NCBI GenBank assembly: GCA_958496175.1
Contig: OY292277.1
Location: forward strand, 2,666,001-2,730,000
DNA length: 64,000 bases
Reading direction: 5' to 3'
Origin: Sisyra terminalis
Taxonomy: Eukaryota; Arthropoda; Insecta; Neuroptera; Sisyridae
The notes beneath the pieces were generated by a model. It was not told the origin of the DNA and made no database searches. It worked only from the letters and a program-made list of their open reading frames with translations. The translations under genes were made by a program, and so were the position numbers. Shown piece by piece: positions 11,819-24,354 of this stretch (the stretch's first letter is position 1; each line of letters opens with the position of its first letter).

Positions 11819-12140
11819 CTTAGCTTCGCACTTGATTTTGTCGACAATGCGACGTGGAGTGTTCGCATCGGAGTCGGTGCTGTTGTTGTCGCCGCCGGTG
11901 GCCGCGTCGTTGGCGACCGCTTGCGCCACGGAACTCTTCAGGTGCCAGCGGCCGCTGGCCTTTTGGGCGGCCGCCTTTCGACTTTGCGCGTTCGAATACT
12001 TCACTTCCATCAAACGTTTGCGGCCCAACGCCTGCAGAATTTCCTGCGCCTCCGGATAGTCCTTCATCGCCGCCAAAACGTCCTCGCGCGACAACGAAAA
12101 CAGCTCCGAATATCCGACCGACCGAACGTCGGCTGTTCGT
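11819..12140 (-). CDS. Cngl: Cngl exon J: end of CNBD and start of C-terminal tail
   Basis: The acceptor is TTTTTTGCAG. The first base closes a Lys codon, and 107 codons follow to a GTAAGA donor in phase 0. RTADVRSVGYSELFSLSRED completes the CNBD. The Arg-Thr pair is the usual site that binds the cyclic phosphate (Arg) and favours cGMP (Thr). VLAAMKDYPEAQEIL is the C-helix that moves on ligand binding. The rest (KYSNAQSRKAAAQ, a Ser/Asp/Asn-rich stretch, then RRIVDKIKCEAK) is a low-complexity tail. A donor rather than a stop ends the exon, so further C-terminal sequence exists. I found no convincing continuation in 1-11818. The five overlapping plus-strand and other-frame ORFs are shadows caused by high GC. 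Confidence 0.95.
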
Positions 12141-13239
12141 CTGCAAAAAATTGCATAAATTTTAGCAAACATTCCAAAAAAAATTAAGCTTTTTCACCAT
12201 TAGGAACCATTGAAAATTCACGGGCGTACGTACATTGAAACTTGAGGAAAAAATCCGGCAAGTCTCTTAAATAAGCAATAAATTATCATTTATTTTCAAT
12301 TTAGACGAAACTCTCCCGACATCTCCAACTTTTCTTCGTTTGGCAATTAAATATACGTAAACGTAATTATTATTTAAATTTATGCATGTAATTATGGCTG
12401 CGGTGCACGACCGATATACCACGACGATGAAAGAGGCGAAAAGTTTCACCAACACCACCACCACCACCAACTACGTGTACTCGTTGTAGACACAGAAAAC
12501 ACAGAAAACCATTTTCTCAATGAAAATTTTAATAATTGAAGCTACAGAAAGAATATTGGGAAGTTGATGCGGAGAGTCGGTGTAACTTTTTGCAAGCTCT
12601 TCCCCCGCAATTAACACCCTAATCAATCTCCCATTTGCGCAGTGAATAATCGAAGAAATTGTCTCAAGAGTCTCAAGCTTCTCCCTGGATTTCAATTAAA
12701 CCTTAATTTTCATAACTACACTTTTCTGTTGAACATAATGAACCAAAAGCAATTCTTTCTTGCTTTTATATTCATAAGGGAATGAATTCTTTAAAACTCC
12801 GGATTAATAAAAGTAAATGTCATCAATTTATGAATTATAATGCACTTCAGCACTTTAGACACTTCAACTTAAGAAGTTTGCACCCAAAACATTTGTAAAT
12901 ATTTTAACCATTAGATTGTAGAGAAAAGCATTTCAATATTTGCACATAGTAAAATTCCATTGGCTACAAACATCACAATCAATGTTTTTTTTAACCTGTA
13001 ATTATCGTAATATATTTCCTTAGAATGGAAATCTTTTTCACAATATTCTATCAATCATTACAGCATTTTCAGTGGTTTGAATTGCAAAATATTTTCAACT
13101 TCACATAATATTAAGTTGAGAAATAAGTTCGAACTACTCTTATATTTTATTTTCTTGTGTAAAAGTTTCATTTGATAAAACTCTTTCTGCTATATAAGAC
13201 ATTTAAAACATTTAAGAAGCAATTAAAACATAAATCTTC
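12141..13239. other. Intron of Cngl, no gene seen
   Basis: AT-rich intron with a short CCA repeat (12452-12471). The minus-strand ORFs at 12267 and 12471 are compositional. Confidence 0.5.
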
Positions 13240-16110
13240 ATTTTTAGTAACTTAATTTGTTATTGTTTTAAGTCTTAAATAGAATATCCAGGAGGTATAA
13301 AGCAAAATTTTCGATAGCTGGTCTTTTTTTCGTGATCAAAAAGCTGCTGAATGAAACGAAAACATTTGCAACGTATATAAAGAAGGTGGCAGGCTAGTTT
13401 ATAGTATGGAGAAGGATTACAAAGTTCAAAAATGACAATTTTAACGTGGACAATACTTTCTGCAGTGGAAGATCTTTTAAATTCGACGAAAAGCGTTTCA
13501 AAGCATTGTTGAAAGAAGATGGTCACCAAAAAAGCTTGACAAGGAGCTTTACATAGCTCAGCTGAATTTGTTGTCCCACTATTGAATTTTGCTTCAATTA
13601 GTCTTTGTTAAAAACGCTAAGAACTTGTTCTCCTATCTAATGTCTAAAGCAATGTTTAAATTGATACTGAATACGTAGATTAGTAGCAATGAATGTTTTG
13701 TGTTGCGTATTTTTATATTTTCTTAAATTGACCATACTTAAATCTACTTAAATCTTACTTTTTAGTAACATAATTTATTATTGCTTTTAAGACTTAAATA
13801 TAATATCTAGGAGGTAAAAAGCAAAATTTTCCATAGCTGCTCTTTTTTTCGTGATCAAAAAGCTGTTGAAACAAATGAAAACATTTACAACCTATATAAA
13901 GAAGATGACAGGCTAGTTTACAGCATGGAGAAGGATTACAAAGCTCAGAAATGGCAGTTTTAACATTGACAATACTTCCTGCAGAGGAAGATCTTCTGAA
14001 TTCGACGAAAAGTGTTTCAAAGCATTTTTGAAGGAAGATGGTCACTCAAAAAGCTCGATGAAGAGCTTTACATAACTGAGCTTATTTTATTGTTCCTACT
14101 ATTGGATTTTGCTTAAGTCAGTCTTTGATAAAAAATGAACTTATTCTCCTATATAATGTGAAAAGCAATATTTAAATTGACATTAAATACATATATTAGT
14201 AGCAATGAATGATTTGTATTGCGTATTTTTATTGGCCAAAAAAATTTAAATCGTTAATTTCACTAGATTTGGATATGATTTATTTAAATTTGAAAGGTAT
14301 TATAGCAATGGAAATAATTTCCATTAAAATAAAACCATTTTTACTAAAGTTGGTTAGAAACAATGAAAATATAAATCTTCCTTTTAAGTAACTTAATTTA
14401 TAATTGTTTTAAGACTTAAATAGAATATCTAAGACGTAAAAAGCAAAATTTTCGATAGCTGGTCTTTTTATTGTGATCAAAAAGCTGTTGAAGCAAACGA
14501 AAACATTTGCAACGTATATAAAGAAGATGACAGGCTAGTTTACAGCATGGAGAAGGATTATAAAGCTCAAAACTGACAATTTTAACGTTGGCAATATTTC
14601 CTGCAGAGGAAGAACTTCTGAATTTGACGAAAAGTGTTTCAAAGCATTTTTGAAGGAAGATGGTCACCCAAAAATCTCGATAAAGAGCTTTACATAGCTG
14701 AGCTTATTTTATTTTTCCCACTATTGGATTTTGCTTAAATTAGTCTTTGATAAAAACGCTAAGAACTTGTTCTCCTATCTGATGTCTAAAGCAATGTTTA
14801 AATTGATACTAAATGCATAGATTAATAGCAATGCATGTTTTGTATTGCGTATTTTTATGTTTACATAAATTGCTCCTACTTAAATCTTACTTTTGAGTAA
14901 CTTAATTTGTTATTGCTTTTAAGACTTAAAAAGAATATCTAAGAGGTAAAAAGCAAAATTTTTGATAGCTGGTCTTTTTATCAAAATTAAAAAGCTGCTA
15001 AAGCAAACGAAAACATTTGCAACGTATATAAAGAAAGTGGCAGGCTAGCTTATAGCATGGAGAAGGAATACAAAGTTCAAAAATGGCAGTTTTAACATTG
15101 ACAATACTTCCTGTAGAGGAAGATCTTCTGATTTCGACGAAAAGCGACTCAAAGCATTTTTGAAGAAAGATAGTCACTCTAAAAGCTCGATGGGGATCTT
15201 TACATAACTGAGCTTATTTTATTGTTCCTACTATTGGATTTCGCTTAAGTCAGTCTTTGATAAAGAACTTATTATCCTATATATTGTCTAAAGCAATATT
15301 TAAATTGACATTAAATACATAGTTATGTAGCGATGAATGTTTTGTACTGCGTATTTTGATGTTTACTTAAGGTGACCAAAAAATTTAAATCGTTGTTTAC
15401 ACTAGATTTGGATATGATTTATTTAAATTTGAAAAGTATTATAGCAATGGAAATAATTTCCATTAAAAAAAAACAATTTTTACTAAAGTTGGTTATAACA
15501 ATGAAAACATAAATCTTCCCTTTAAGTAACTTAATTTATAATTGTTTTAAGACTTAAAAAGAATATCTTAGAGGTATAAAGCAAAATTTTTGATAGCTGG
15601 TCTTTTTATCGTAATCAAAAAGCTGCTGAAACAAACGAAAACATTTGCAACGTATATAAAGAAGGTGGCAGGCTAGTTTACAGTATGGAGAAGGATTACA
15701 AAGTTCAAAACTGGCAATTTTAACGTAGACAATACTTTCTGCAGAGGATGATTTTCTGAATTCGACGAAAAGCGTTTCAAAGTATTTTTGAAAGAAGATG
15801 GTCACCCAAAAATCTCGATGAGGAGCTTTACATAGACCAGCAGAATTTGTCGTTCTCACTGTTGGATTTTGCTAAAATCAGTCTTTGATAAAAACGGTAT
15901 AAAATTATTCTCCTATCTAATGTCTAAGGCAATTTTAAATTTACTAAATACATAGATTAATAGCAATGAATGTTTTGTATTGCGTATTTTGATATTTACT
16001 TAAGTTGACCAAAAAATTTAAATCGTTAATTTCAATTGATTTTGGTATGATTTATTTAAATTTGAAAAGTATTATAGCAATTGAAATTTCCATTAATATA
16101 AAATCATTTT
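13240..16110 (+). repeat. Tandem array of five mariner-derived segments
   Basis: Five diverged copies begin at about 13240, 13755, 14385, 14895 and 15520. Spacing alternates near 520 and 620 bp, because a roughly 100-bp AT-rich segment follows copies 2, 4 and 5 only. In two plus-strand frames each copy retains pieces of a mariner transposase N-terminus: KAAEANENICNVYKED, then, after a frameshift, TGNFNVGNISCRGRTSEFDE and KCFKAFLKED. These match the family wording K-A-A-E...VYGE...F-x-K-F-x-x-G-x-F-x-x-D-x-x-R-x-G-R-P-S-E-F-D-E. None could be functional. The similar minus-strand ORFs of about 83 codons are shadows. Confidence 0.65.
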
Positions 16111-16248
16111 TAAAAAAAAATGTTATGTGTGGTCCTTAAAACAATAAACGAAATAATTCCTTATTTTTTCATGGGTTTAATCCCTGTAATCACAAGTTTC
16201 CTTTATTCCTTATTTCATATCAATTTTCCGCTCTTAAAATCAATGAAA

Positions 16249-16966
16249 AGGACATAGGACGATAATTATAGTGAATCGGCCCTAGAAGAGTATTTGCTTC
16301 ATAATTTCAGAGTATGTTGGTACTATTAAGATACATTGATTCGGCAAGTTTCACATCCCTATGTATTACCATTTCTTCAAAAATCGAAAAAAGCTGGAAA
16401 TCAGAAAAAAAAAATTCTCAGAAACTTGTTAATCGATTTATTTGAATTTTGGATATATTATAGGGGCTGATTGTAGCTTCTAGAAAAAAAAATTAAGAGC
16501 TATATCGGTTGATAAGATCCTTGAAAAAAGAAAGCTTTTTCTTTTAATTTTTAACTATGATACAATTTTTTTAAAATTTAAAAGACTCAGAAGTTGAAAA
16601 GAAATTTGATGGGGAATTTGAAAAAAATAGTTTCGTAATTGTACCAAAATTATATCATTGTTAAAAATTAAAATTAAAAGCTCTCTTTTTTCAATGATCT
16701 TATACACCGATAAAGCTCTTATTTTTTTTCTAGAAGCTGCCATCAGCCTCTATAACATATCCAAAATTCAAATAAATCGATTAACAAGTTTCGGAGAATT
16801 TTTTTTTTCTGATTTTCAGCTTTTTTCGATTTTTGAAGAAACTGTAATACATAGGGATCTGAAACTTGCGGAATTAATGAATCTTAATAGTACCAACATA
16901 GTCTGAAATTATGACCCAATTACCCTTCTGAAGCCGATTCACTATACTTATCGTCCTATGCCCTTT
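16249..16966. mobile_element. Foldback family I, single copy
   Basis: Begins AAAAGGACATAGGACGATAA and ends with the inverse (TTATCGTCCTATGCCCTTT). It is palindromic throughout with a central AAAATTTAAAAGACTCAGAA segment. Ends and arms match 5083-6513. Non-coding. Confidence 0.8.
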
Positions 16967-17379
16967 CATTTCTCTTTCTTGGTCGATTAAAAACTACAAA
17001 ACTACAAGTTAAAAAACTACAAGTTTTGAGATTTAGGGTAGTTTTTTGCGATGGCTTTTGAAGAAGAATTAATCCCTAAAAACGATATTCATATAAATAT
17101 CACTAGGAAAACCAAGATTCAAAATGCTACTTAAAGATGATTCAGTCTAGAAAGTCGTCTTATAAAGTGCCTAAAGATATTTAAATTGATTAGTAGTATT
17201 TCGGAAAAATTTCCAGACTTAAGGGTAGTTTTTTCTTGGCACTATCGTCAGAGTACTACTATCCAACCAAACAATGTAAATATTTTGCAATACAAATCAT
17301 TGATAAGGGTGGAAAAATGGATGCTCCGAGTGACCAAAGGTGAAAACCTCTTTTACATTAAGAGATTAATACTTTAAGG
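16967..17379. other. Intron of Cngl, no gene seen
   Basis: AT-rich, with short repeats of AAAACTACAAG near 16990-17030. No coding signal. Confidence 0.4.
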
Positions 17380-17645
17380 AGTGTAGGTTGTTAATATGAT
17401 CTTGGGATGTGTAGGAATATCTGCGGTATAAATACAGTAAAGTACTGGCCCCAATATGCTGCCTTGAGGAACATCAGCTTGAATTTGTGTTAGTGGAGAG
17501 AATTCATTGTTGCACCTCACTCTAAAACATCTCTGTTGGACAGGTAGGACTTGAGGATAAAATAGTATTGAGTGGAAAGAACATTTTTGAGCTTATATAC
17601 CAGTCCTGGATACCACACTCTACCGAAAGCCAGTATGCAGATGAA
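17380..17645 (-). mobile_element. Jockey-clade LINE fragment (reverse transcriptase)
   Basis: The minus strand reads LAFGRVWYPGLVYKLKN, then YYFILKSYLSN, then QIQADVPQGSILGPVLYCIY and TADIPTHPKI. PQGSILGP and the following hydrophobic helix are hallmarks of the LINE reverse transcriptase palm. The fragment breaks before the catalytic ADD box and has stops between the blocks. Confidence 0.8.
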
Positions 17646-18133
17646 GAAGCGATAGTGGTGCTATTTCTCTTCGTAACACGACATCAAATACCACCCCAAA
17701 CACAATAAAAATAAAGTTTTATTCGCTTCCTGGAAAATTATATTAAAATCCAATAACTTTTGATGTATTTTTTTCCACGCCCGTTTTCCACCCTTACTAG
17801 TGCTGGTTTATTTTATTATTATTTTTCTGTGCTCGTCTAAAAAACAGATAATAATCCGGCAAAATAGGTCACCCTATTCAGACAGCACCGACTACCCGAC
17901 ATTGAATGCAATGCAACGCTTGACATCCACCCCCGTCATTACAAATTCAAACTACAAGCCGAAACGCTCTCGATGAATCATCCCATTTGCATCAAATAAC
18001 CCATTTGTAAATTTGAAACAAACTTGTGAAAATTCGGCACATTGTGGTCGTTGTGGTTACATAAGGGTGCATTTCAATGCACTTGTAAATCAGTGGCAAA
18101 AAATTTATTGCTGAAAAATTTTAAAAAGTGTAC

Positions 18134-19884
18134 ATTAGACTGATTCAAAAAAAATGATACTCTTCTGCGGATGATTCTCTATACTTATCGTCCTATGTCT
18201 TTTGTATATTATTATTATAAAATTAATTATTTAATTGATTTTTGGATAGATTAATGGATTTTTTTTCTTAACTATATCGAAAATATTGTTGGGAATGACA
18301 CAAAAAAGAACCCTGTGAAAGTTTAAGCTCTTAATATTAAATATTAAGAGGTGCCCATCGCAAATTTCGATTTTTCATTTAAATAACGTGGGAACAATAT
18401 TCTCTTGCACTTTGGAATTTTATAGCTCACGTTAGTGACAATATTTCGGAATGACCAAGGTATATTCTTGTAGAAAATTAAACGATCTACAAAAAAGGTC
18501 TCCATACAAGTTTTTGATATATTAACTCCTTCAGAAGATATTTTAAGTCAAAATTGAACTGAAGAGGAGAAATTTTAATATTTTTTCAATTTTTTGACGC
18601 AACCATCAATTTTATGAGAAAATTTTATAGGACATTTTTTGTAGAACACTTTTTTCTATAACTTATCTCTGTAAAAGTTTTTGATATTTTTCACAGGTCC
18701 TAAGTTATTTAATTGAAATAAAAAATAATTTTTATGTTAAAAATATAATAATTCAGAGAATTTTCAATTTAATGTAAATAACGTAGGACCTGTGAAATAT
18801 TTCAAAAAATTTTATAAAGATAAGTTTTAGAAAAACAAGTGAATTTAATCTAATTTATTATCAAGGTCTATATATTTCAACATTTATTATTTAGCTGTGC
18901 CTAAATTACAAATATAATAATCAAAATTTAATTAAAATTATTTCAAAATCAATCGAAATAACGTATTTGATTTTGGGTCAGCTTTAGTGGGGATAAAAAT
19001 ACGTAATTCAAAGTTATCAATGTAAATTTACATCGTTAGTACCAGCTTAAACCTAGCCTTGGGTATTGTTGGAAATTAAACATTTTGAGCAAATTGTACC
19101 CTAATTCCTATGCGGTAATATTCCTATTTTACTAGATATTGTTTTGATTGATTGGGAAATTAGGTTAGCATCTTAAACGACATACTGATTGAATAATTTT
19201 CTTAATCACATATATTTGTTAGTTATTTCAAATTCACCTTTCTTAATTATATCGAAAATATTGTTGGGAATGACAAAAAATATCCTGTGAAAGTTTAAGC
19301 TCTTAATTTTAATATTAAGAGGTGCCGCATCGCAAATTTCGATTTTCCATTTAAATAACATGGGAACAATATTCTCTTGCACTTTGGAATTTAATAGCTC
19401 ACGTTGGTGACAATATTTCGAAATATGAAAAATATAAAAAACTTTTATAGAGATAAGTTATAGGAAAAAAAAATGCTCTACAAAATATGTCCTTTAAAAT
19501 TTTCTCATAAAATTGATGGTTGCGTCAAAAAATTTAAAAAAAAAATAAAATTTCTCTTTATTTCAACTTTGACCACGAATAACTTTTGAAGGAATATATA
19601 TATCAAAAACTTGTCCGAGACCTTTTTTGTATATCCTTCAATTTTCTACAAGAATATACCTTGTTCATTCCGAAATATTGTCACCAACGTGAGCTATAAA
19701 ATTCCAAAGTGCAAGAGAATATTGTTCTCATGTTATTTAAATGGAAAATCGAAATTTGCGATGCTGCACCTCTTAATACTAATATTAAGAGCTTAAACTT
19801 TCACAGGATTTTTTTTGTCATTCCCAACAATATTTTCGATATAATTAAGAAAAAAAAATATAATTTTTTTTGAATCAGTCTAAT
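18134..19884. mobile_element. Nested foldback of the AGACTG-ended superfamily
   Basis: The ends TTAGACTGATTCAAAAAAAA and its inverse bound a long imperfect palindrome. The arms (TATCGAAAATATTGTTGGGA, GCACTTTGGAATTT, GGAACAATATTCTCTTGC) recur inverted at 19250-19860. Its middle is interrupted by a separate repeat (about 18870-19190) that has an inverted relative at 41850-42165, and near the left end it carries a fragment of family I (18175-18202). The ORF at 19611 is repeat sequence. Confidence 0.75.
18870..19190 (-). repeat. Dispersed repeat, inverted relative of 41850-42165
   Basis: Shared blocks, read in opposite orientation, include TTTGGGTCAGCTTTAGTGGG, CCCTAATTCCTATGCGGTAA and TAGGTTAGCATCTTAAACG. 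The two copies are about 310 bp and 23 kb apart. No coding capacity; class unknown. Confidence 0.75.
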
Positions 19885-20153
19885 AAATATCCTATGATTT
19901 AATATGTATGTCAAATATGTACTTGAAATCAAAATAAGACCATAGAGTTTTATATCTCTACTTCAATTGGTTATTAATACAAAGAATAATATGTGAATAT
20001 ACTTTAACAAAGAATATTTAAATGAACAAATAATATTATTTTCAATGACATTATATTCTCTTTTTAATAGAACCTTATGGACTTTTCCAATGTTTGTTCC
20101 CTTGCATACCCAAAGTTAGAAAAAAAAATAAGAAAATCATTGTTTTTATTGCT

Positions 20154-20309
20154 TCATTCTAATACATTATATATGAGTTTTTCCATCATTAGTTTTTGGT
20201 ACTCAAATTCAGAACCGTCCAAGAACCATTGATGCTCACTTGTTTCCTTCGCTGCTGCCGGTATTACGGTGGTGCGGGTGTCATAAACAAAGTGTTTAGT
20301 TCCGTCCAT
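20154..20309 (-). CDS. 51-codon ORF of unknown function
   Basis: ATG at 20309 lies in a good insect start context (GAAAATGG), 21 nt after an in-frame TGA, and a stop follows at 20154-20156. The peptide starts MDGTKHFVYDTRTTVIPA, continues KETSEHQWFLDGSEFEYQ and ends KLIYNVLE. It is acidic, with Trp, His and balanced residues rather than the Lys/Phe/Asn bias of random ORFs here, and the region (20210-20310) is GC-richer than the surrounding intron. It sits inside the 12.2-kb Cngl intron on the same strand. It could be a small nested gene, a first exon of something larger, or the remnant of a mobile element or processed gene. Confidence 0.35.
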   Translation of the reverse strand: MDGTKHFVYDTRTTVIPAAAKETSEHQWFLDGSEFEYQKLMMEKLIYNVLE

Positions 20310-22490
20310 TTTCAACGGTGAAAAGTTTCATAAGCCGATGAAAATCTTTCAAACATTAATTAATCCGATCGATTTAATTCAAAATAAATGTGTAAAGTGA
20401 ACATTTAGTGTTTGGTGCATCAACTGAACTAATTATTTTTAAAATTGTAAGTACACTTTATTAAATATTGATCGATAAAAGATAGCGTCAGTGGAGAACG
20501 TGGGCTTTATGCATGTCCATGGAAAGTTTAATTTTACCATAACTTGGCTAGATTTTATGTTTATCATCATTATTAGGGTAGTTTTTATGAAACAAATCAC
20601 TTTTTACAGTGGTTAATATTATTTGGCAGTAGCAAATTGGGGTTTATATTTCGTATATGGAATATTGGTAAGGCACCATGAAAAACAAATGCTTGTTGTT
20701 GATTGTGACGTATTTACTTTGAAATCAACAACACTATGTTTTGTCCAATGCTTAGTATAAGTCATCTTAAATTTAAGTTTCATCAAAAAAGTTTCATAGT
20801 TCTCGGAATTTAAGTTATCACTATTGTTATTTGTTTTTATAATAAATGATTGAATTTTTTTTCCCAAATTTCAAATTTTGAAGGTGATTTTTTTCAAAAT
20901 TCTCAATAACTATTTACAAATAAAACACAATCCCTTAAATATCTTAATGATCTAAAAGAAAAAGTTTCAATGGAAGAACCAAAATCTTATACAATATTTC
21001 TTTTTTTTAGATGTGTAGTGTGATAAGTGCCCTTTGGATTACTTGCTGGAAAATGCGTTGGATCTGGAGAAGCTGAGATGCTGTGAAGACTTCAGTCAAG
21101 CTAAGATTTTCGTTTCACGCTAATTCTTTTCTTTTGCCGTTTCAGCGGGAAGGGCCGCGGGGTTGCTGTTTTGAGCCACAATTGTCCCCATTTTGCCCCG
21201 TTTTGTTTACAGGAAATGGATTCTAGGGTATCAATTGATACTAGGCCTGCAGTTCGAATCCTAGTTGCATCGTGAGGTACTGAGTTTAATTTTTTCTTGT
21301 CCTGGCTCAAGGCAGTTGCCTTTTTTTAGATCCCTGTGTAGGTAGGGTGGGGTACCATAAGTTAGTAACGTTAGACTATTACGTTTCTAATTTAAAGTGA
21401 AGTGTTTGTGTTTTCTTCGGTGACTTTTTTGCCCCTTGGCATTAAAATTCACGAAGGCAACGAGAGAATATGGTGATCATAGAAGATCATGAAGATTGTT
21501 GGCTAAGAAGTACAGAATCGAGGTATTATGATATCTTAAATTATTTTTTTTCATAATGATTGATGCATACTTTTTCAGAAGGATCAATAAATTTCTCATA
21601 AATATTTTCAAATAATATGGAATTATTTGAAAATATTTGGAGATTAAAAAGTTTTTGATGCACAGGTACAACGATATTGTGTTAATTTTATATTGAGAAA
21701 ATAAACAAGTATTATTTTTTTCAGAATATGTAGGAAAATTGAAAATATCTCCAACATTAGTCAATGGATCGTACGAGTAAAAAATTAGAAAATTTAATAA
21801 TTTTTTAATCCACATTTTTTCAAGTTTCATATACGTACTGTATACGTGAGGGCTTCATCAATGCAAATTTATAAGAATCTTCTAATAAAAACCAAAGAAA
21901 ACTTTGATTATACAAGTATGGATAGAATGAAATGAAAAAAAAAATTGCTAGAAAATTCATTTTTTTTTTAAATTTTTAGTCGTTCGTTTTGTTTCTACCC
22001 CAAAACACTTTTGTGTGTCCTGTTTTATCTAGCGAAACAATAAATTTTGTTGGCCGAAATTTGAGCTGCGGTGGGTGGTGAGGGGGGGTTGTTAAAGACG
22101 AGCGATAAAATTTGAGAATGTGAAGAGGCGCAGCAAGCAAGCAATGTGGAATGAAACGTGGGACGACAGCCACGCTCTATCTCTATGGGAAAATGGACTA
22201 CTGGGGGTGAGGGTAAGGAATGAATTATTCGAAATCAAGTGAGCTTTGCAATGATAAATGATGCAGGCTTTAGAAATTTCATAGAAACTTCGTCGTTCGT
22301 GTTAGTTCATTTTGTCTCGAGCCATCCAGTCTACTACTCATTTGTGTCGGATCTCAGATGCCTGGCAATAAGAAAAAAAAACAGAAAAGAATCTGAAGGA
22401 AAATTAAATCGAGGAATGTATTGAATTGTTAACGGATGATTAAATCGTTGGATATTTGCAATTGCACAAATGCAATTTGAAAAAATGATA
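20310..22490. other. Intron of Cngl, no other gene seen
   Basis: AT-rich. A tRNA-like B-box (AGTTCGAATCC at about 21240) was seen but lacks a matching arm. The minus-strand ORFs at 20619, 21101, 21477 and 21976 are not recognised. Confidence 0.4.
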
Positions 22491-22494
22491 ATCA

Positions 22495-22850
22495 TAAATA
22501 TCCATGTTGTTTAAGTCCTTGGCTTTTTAAATATAATAATTAAATTGTGGGCAATAAGGACGAAGTTTCTTGTGGAATATTATTTATTTTATCGCCAACA
22601 TTTCGTCAGTCATTCCTGACTTCTTCAGGACTCCATAATGAAATTTTTCATTATATGAAATCATATTTATTTATAATTTTGGCAATAATGTGTTGCTATT
22701 TTTTAAATGTTATGTAATTTCCTTATAGAGACCTGAAGAAGTCAAGAATGACTGACGAAACGTTGCCGATAAAATAAATAATAATCCACAAGAAGCTTCG
22801 TCCTTACTACCAACAATTTAATTATTATATATTCATAAATATTGAATAAC
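22495..22850. mobile_element. Foldback family III copy
   Basis: Arms AATAATTAAATTGTGGGCAA and GACGAAGTTTCTTGTGGAAT recur inverted at about 22770-22825. The right arm has CTGAAGA at 22733 followed by a short hairpin and GAAA at 22757. The left flank (ATGTTGTTTAAGTCCTTGG) matches the larger palindrome at 62490. Non-coding. Confidence 0.8.
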
Positions 22851-22859
22851 GATTTTAAC

Positions 22860-24354
22860 CGTAATTTGGGTATTTTCAACTAAAAAAAAATGAATTTAAC
22901 CTGTGAAGACATAAAATGTATAGACTGAGACGTCACAAAAGACCCATAAGCGCACCCATTATTTTTAAAGATTCATTTGTTCATTAATATTAATTCTTTT
23001 TCTGCCAAAATATAAATTTTTCAAAATTGGATTTTCCTTACTTTAAGGGTTGCTCACCGTTAGAAAAAAAAAATCGTTTTTTTTTTCCATAAATGTCTTC
23101 TTATAACATTCAAGAATAACGTGTTAAAAGGATTGGAATAGCTGACTAATGTATTTTCACTGATAAAAATTGAATAAATTGATAATAACATAAAAAAATA
23201 TCTTAAAAAAACTTTAAATGCGTTTTTCTCGAAATCAACTTTTTAAAACTGGGAGACAAGATTTCTCAGAAATTATCCGACGGATTGACTTGAAACTGGA
23301 GAATGTTATAGTTCAACACGTCTTCTTGGTACTGAACCTCTAAAATTGGCCAAACCTCCCCCCCCCCCTTCAAAGTGGGAGAGGGGGAGAGATCCAAAAA
23401 AGGTCGTTTTTTAATTTTTTTTTTTCAACGTCGCGCCATTTTGTGAATTTTCAACTTTTTTCGGATTTTCGAGATTCAGTATCAAGAAGACGCATTACCA
23501 AAACCTACATTCTTTGGAAAATCATGATCCAACTTCCGGTTTCTGAGAAAACTTGTCTCCCGTTTGCCTCCTCATTTTTGAGGACCCTTTTTCAAAGCGC
23601 TGTAAAAGGGGGAGGGAGGGGGACATATCGGGGCATATAAAAAAAAATTGTTCAAAACTTCAACTTTTACATGCCGAAGACCGTTTTTTAATATCTCTAA
23701 AAAAATGGCAGCAGTTTTAAAAAAGTCATTTTTTTTTACGTTCTGACGGTGATCCACCCTTAATAATATCCTCCATCGATTAAAAATATAAAAAAATAAT
23801 GTGCATCTGGTCTTTTCTTCCCAAAAAAAAGAAGGTATCGCTTAAAAGAATTCATCTGTCAATAATTTAAATTCCAAAAAAATAACAGAAAAGAGCGAAA
23901 AACCGTTGAAATTTGGAAAAAGCAATCATACCGTTTGTGATGTTTGTAACTGGTACTAGTAATTGAGTTGAAAAGTGGTATTTAAAGAACTTTTAGGGAA
24001 AAATGTTTCAAACAATACTTGTTTGGATTGGCTCAAGTAGTTATTGTTGAAAATTTGAACCAAATCATTAAGGTCCTTTTTGACAAAAATCAATAAAAAC
24101 AGCAAAATTCACTCAGTAAAGTGGTTGTGTAATTTGATCAAGTGACTTGAAAATTTGTATTTGATGATCAATAATTTCGATAAATGATTTTTATTTCTAA
24201 CAATTGGTTTTCTATATACTTGGAAAATAGGCAAAAAAAATTTAAAAATCTTTTTCTTTTTTTATAGGGCTGCACTTATTTCTTTCGATCAATTGATTTC
24301 CCAATAATTGATTTCAAACCATTTACGTATCAATAGAAATTATAATATACTTAC
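22860..24354. other. Intron of Cngl, no gene seen
   Basis: AT-rich. It has weak inverted similarity around 23270-23700 (CCCCCCTTCAAAGTGGGAG against CAAAGCGCTGTAAAAGGGGG), suggesting an old foldback. No coding signal. Confidence 0.4.

Noticed and set aside
11765..12187. 140-codon plus-strand ORF and several overlapping frames
   Set aside because: Antisense and alternate-frame shadows of the GC-rich last CNBD exon.
13275..15859. Four similar minus-strand ORFs of about 83 codons that look like a conserved small protein family
   Set aside because: Similarity follows from the DNA tandem array; the plus strand shows mariner transposase pieces in the same bases, and one array unit lacks the ORF altogether.
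21225..21270. tRNA-like B-box (AGTTCGAATCC)
   Set aside because: No 5-bp T-stem around it and no A-box at the right distance; likely chance or a very old SINE.
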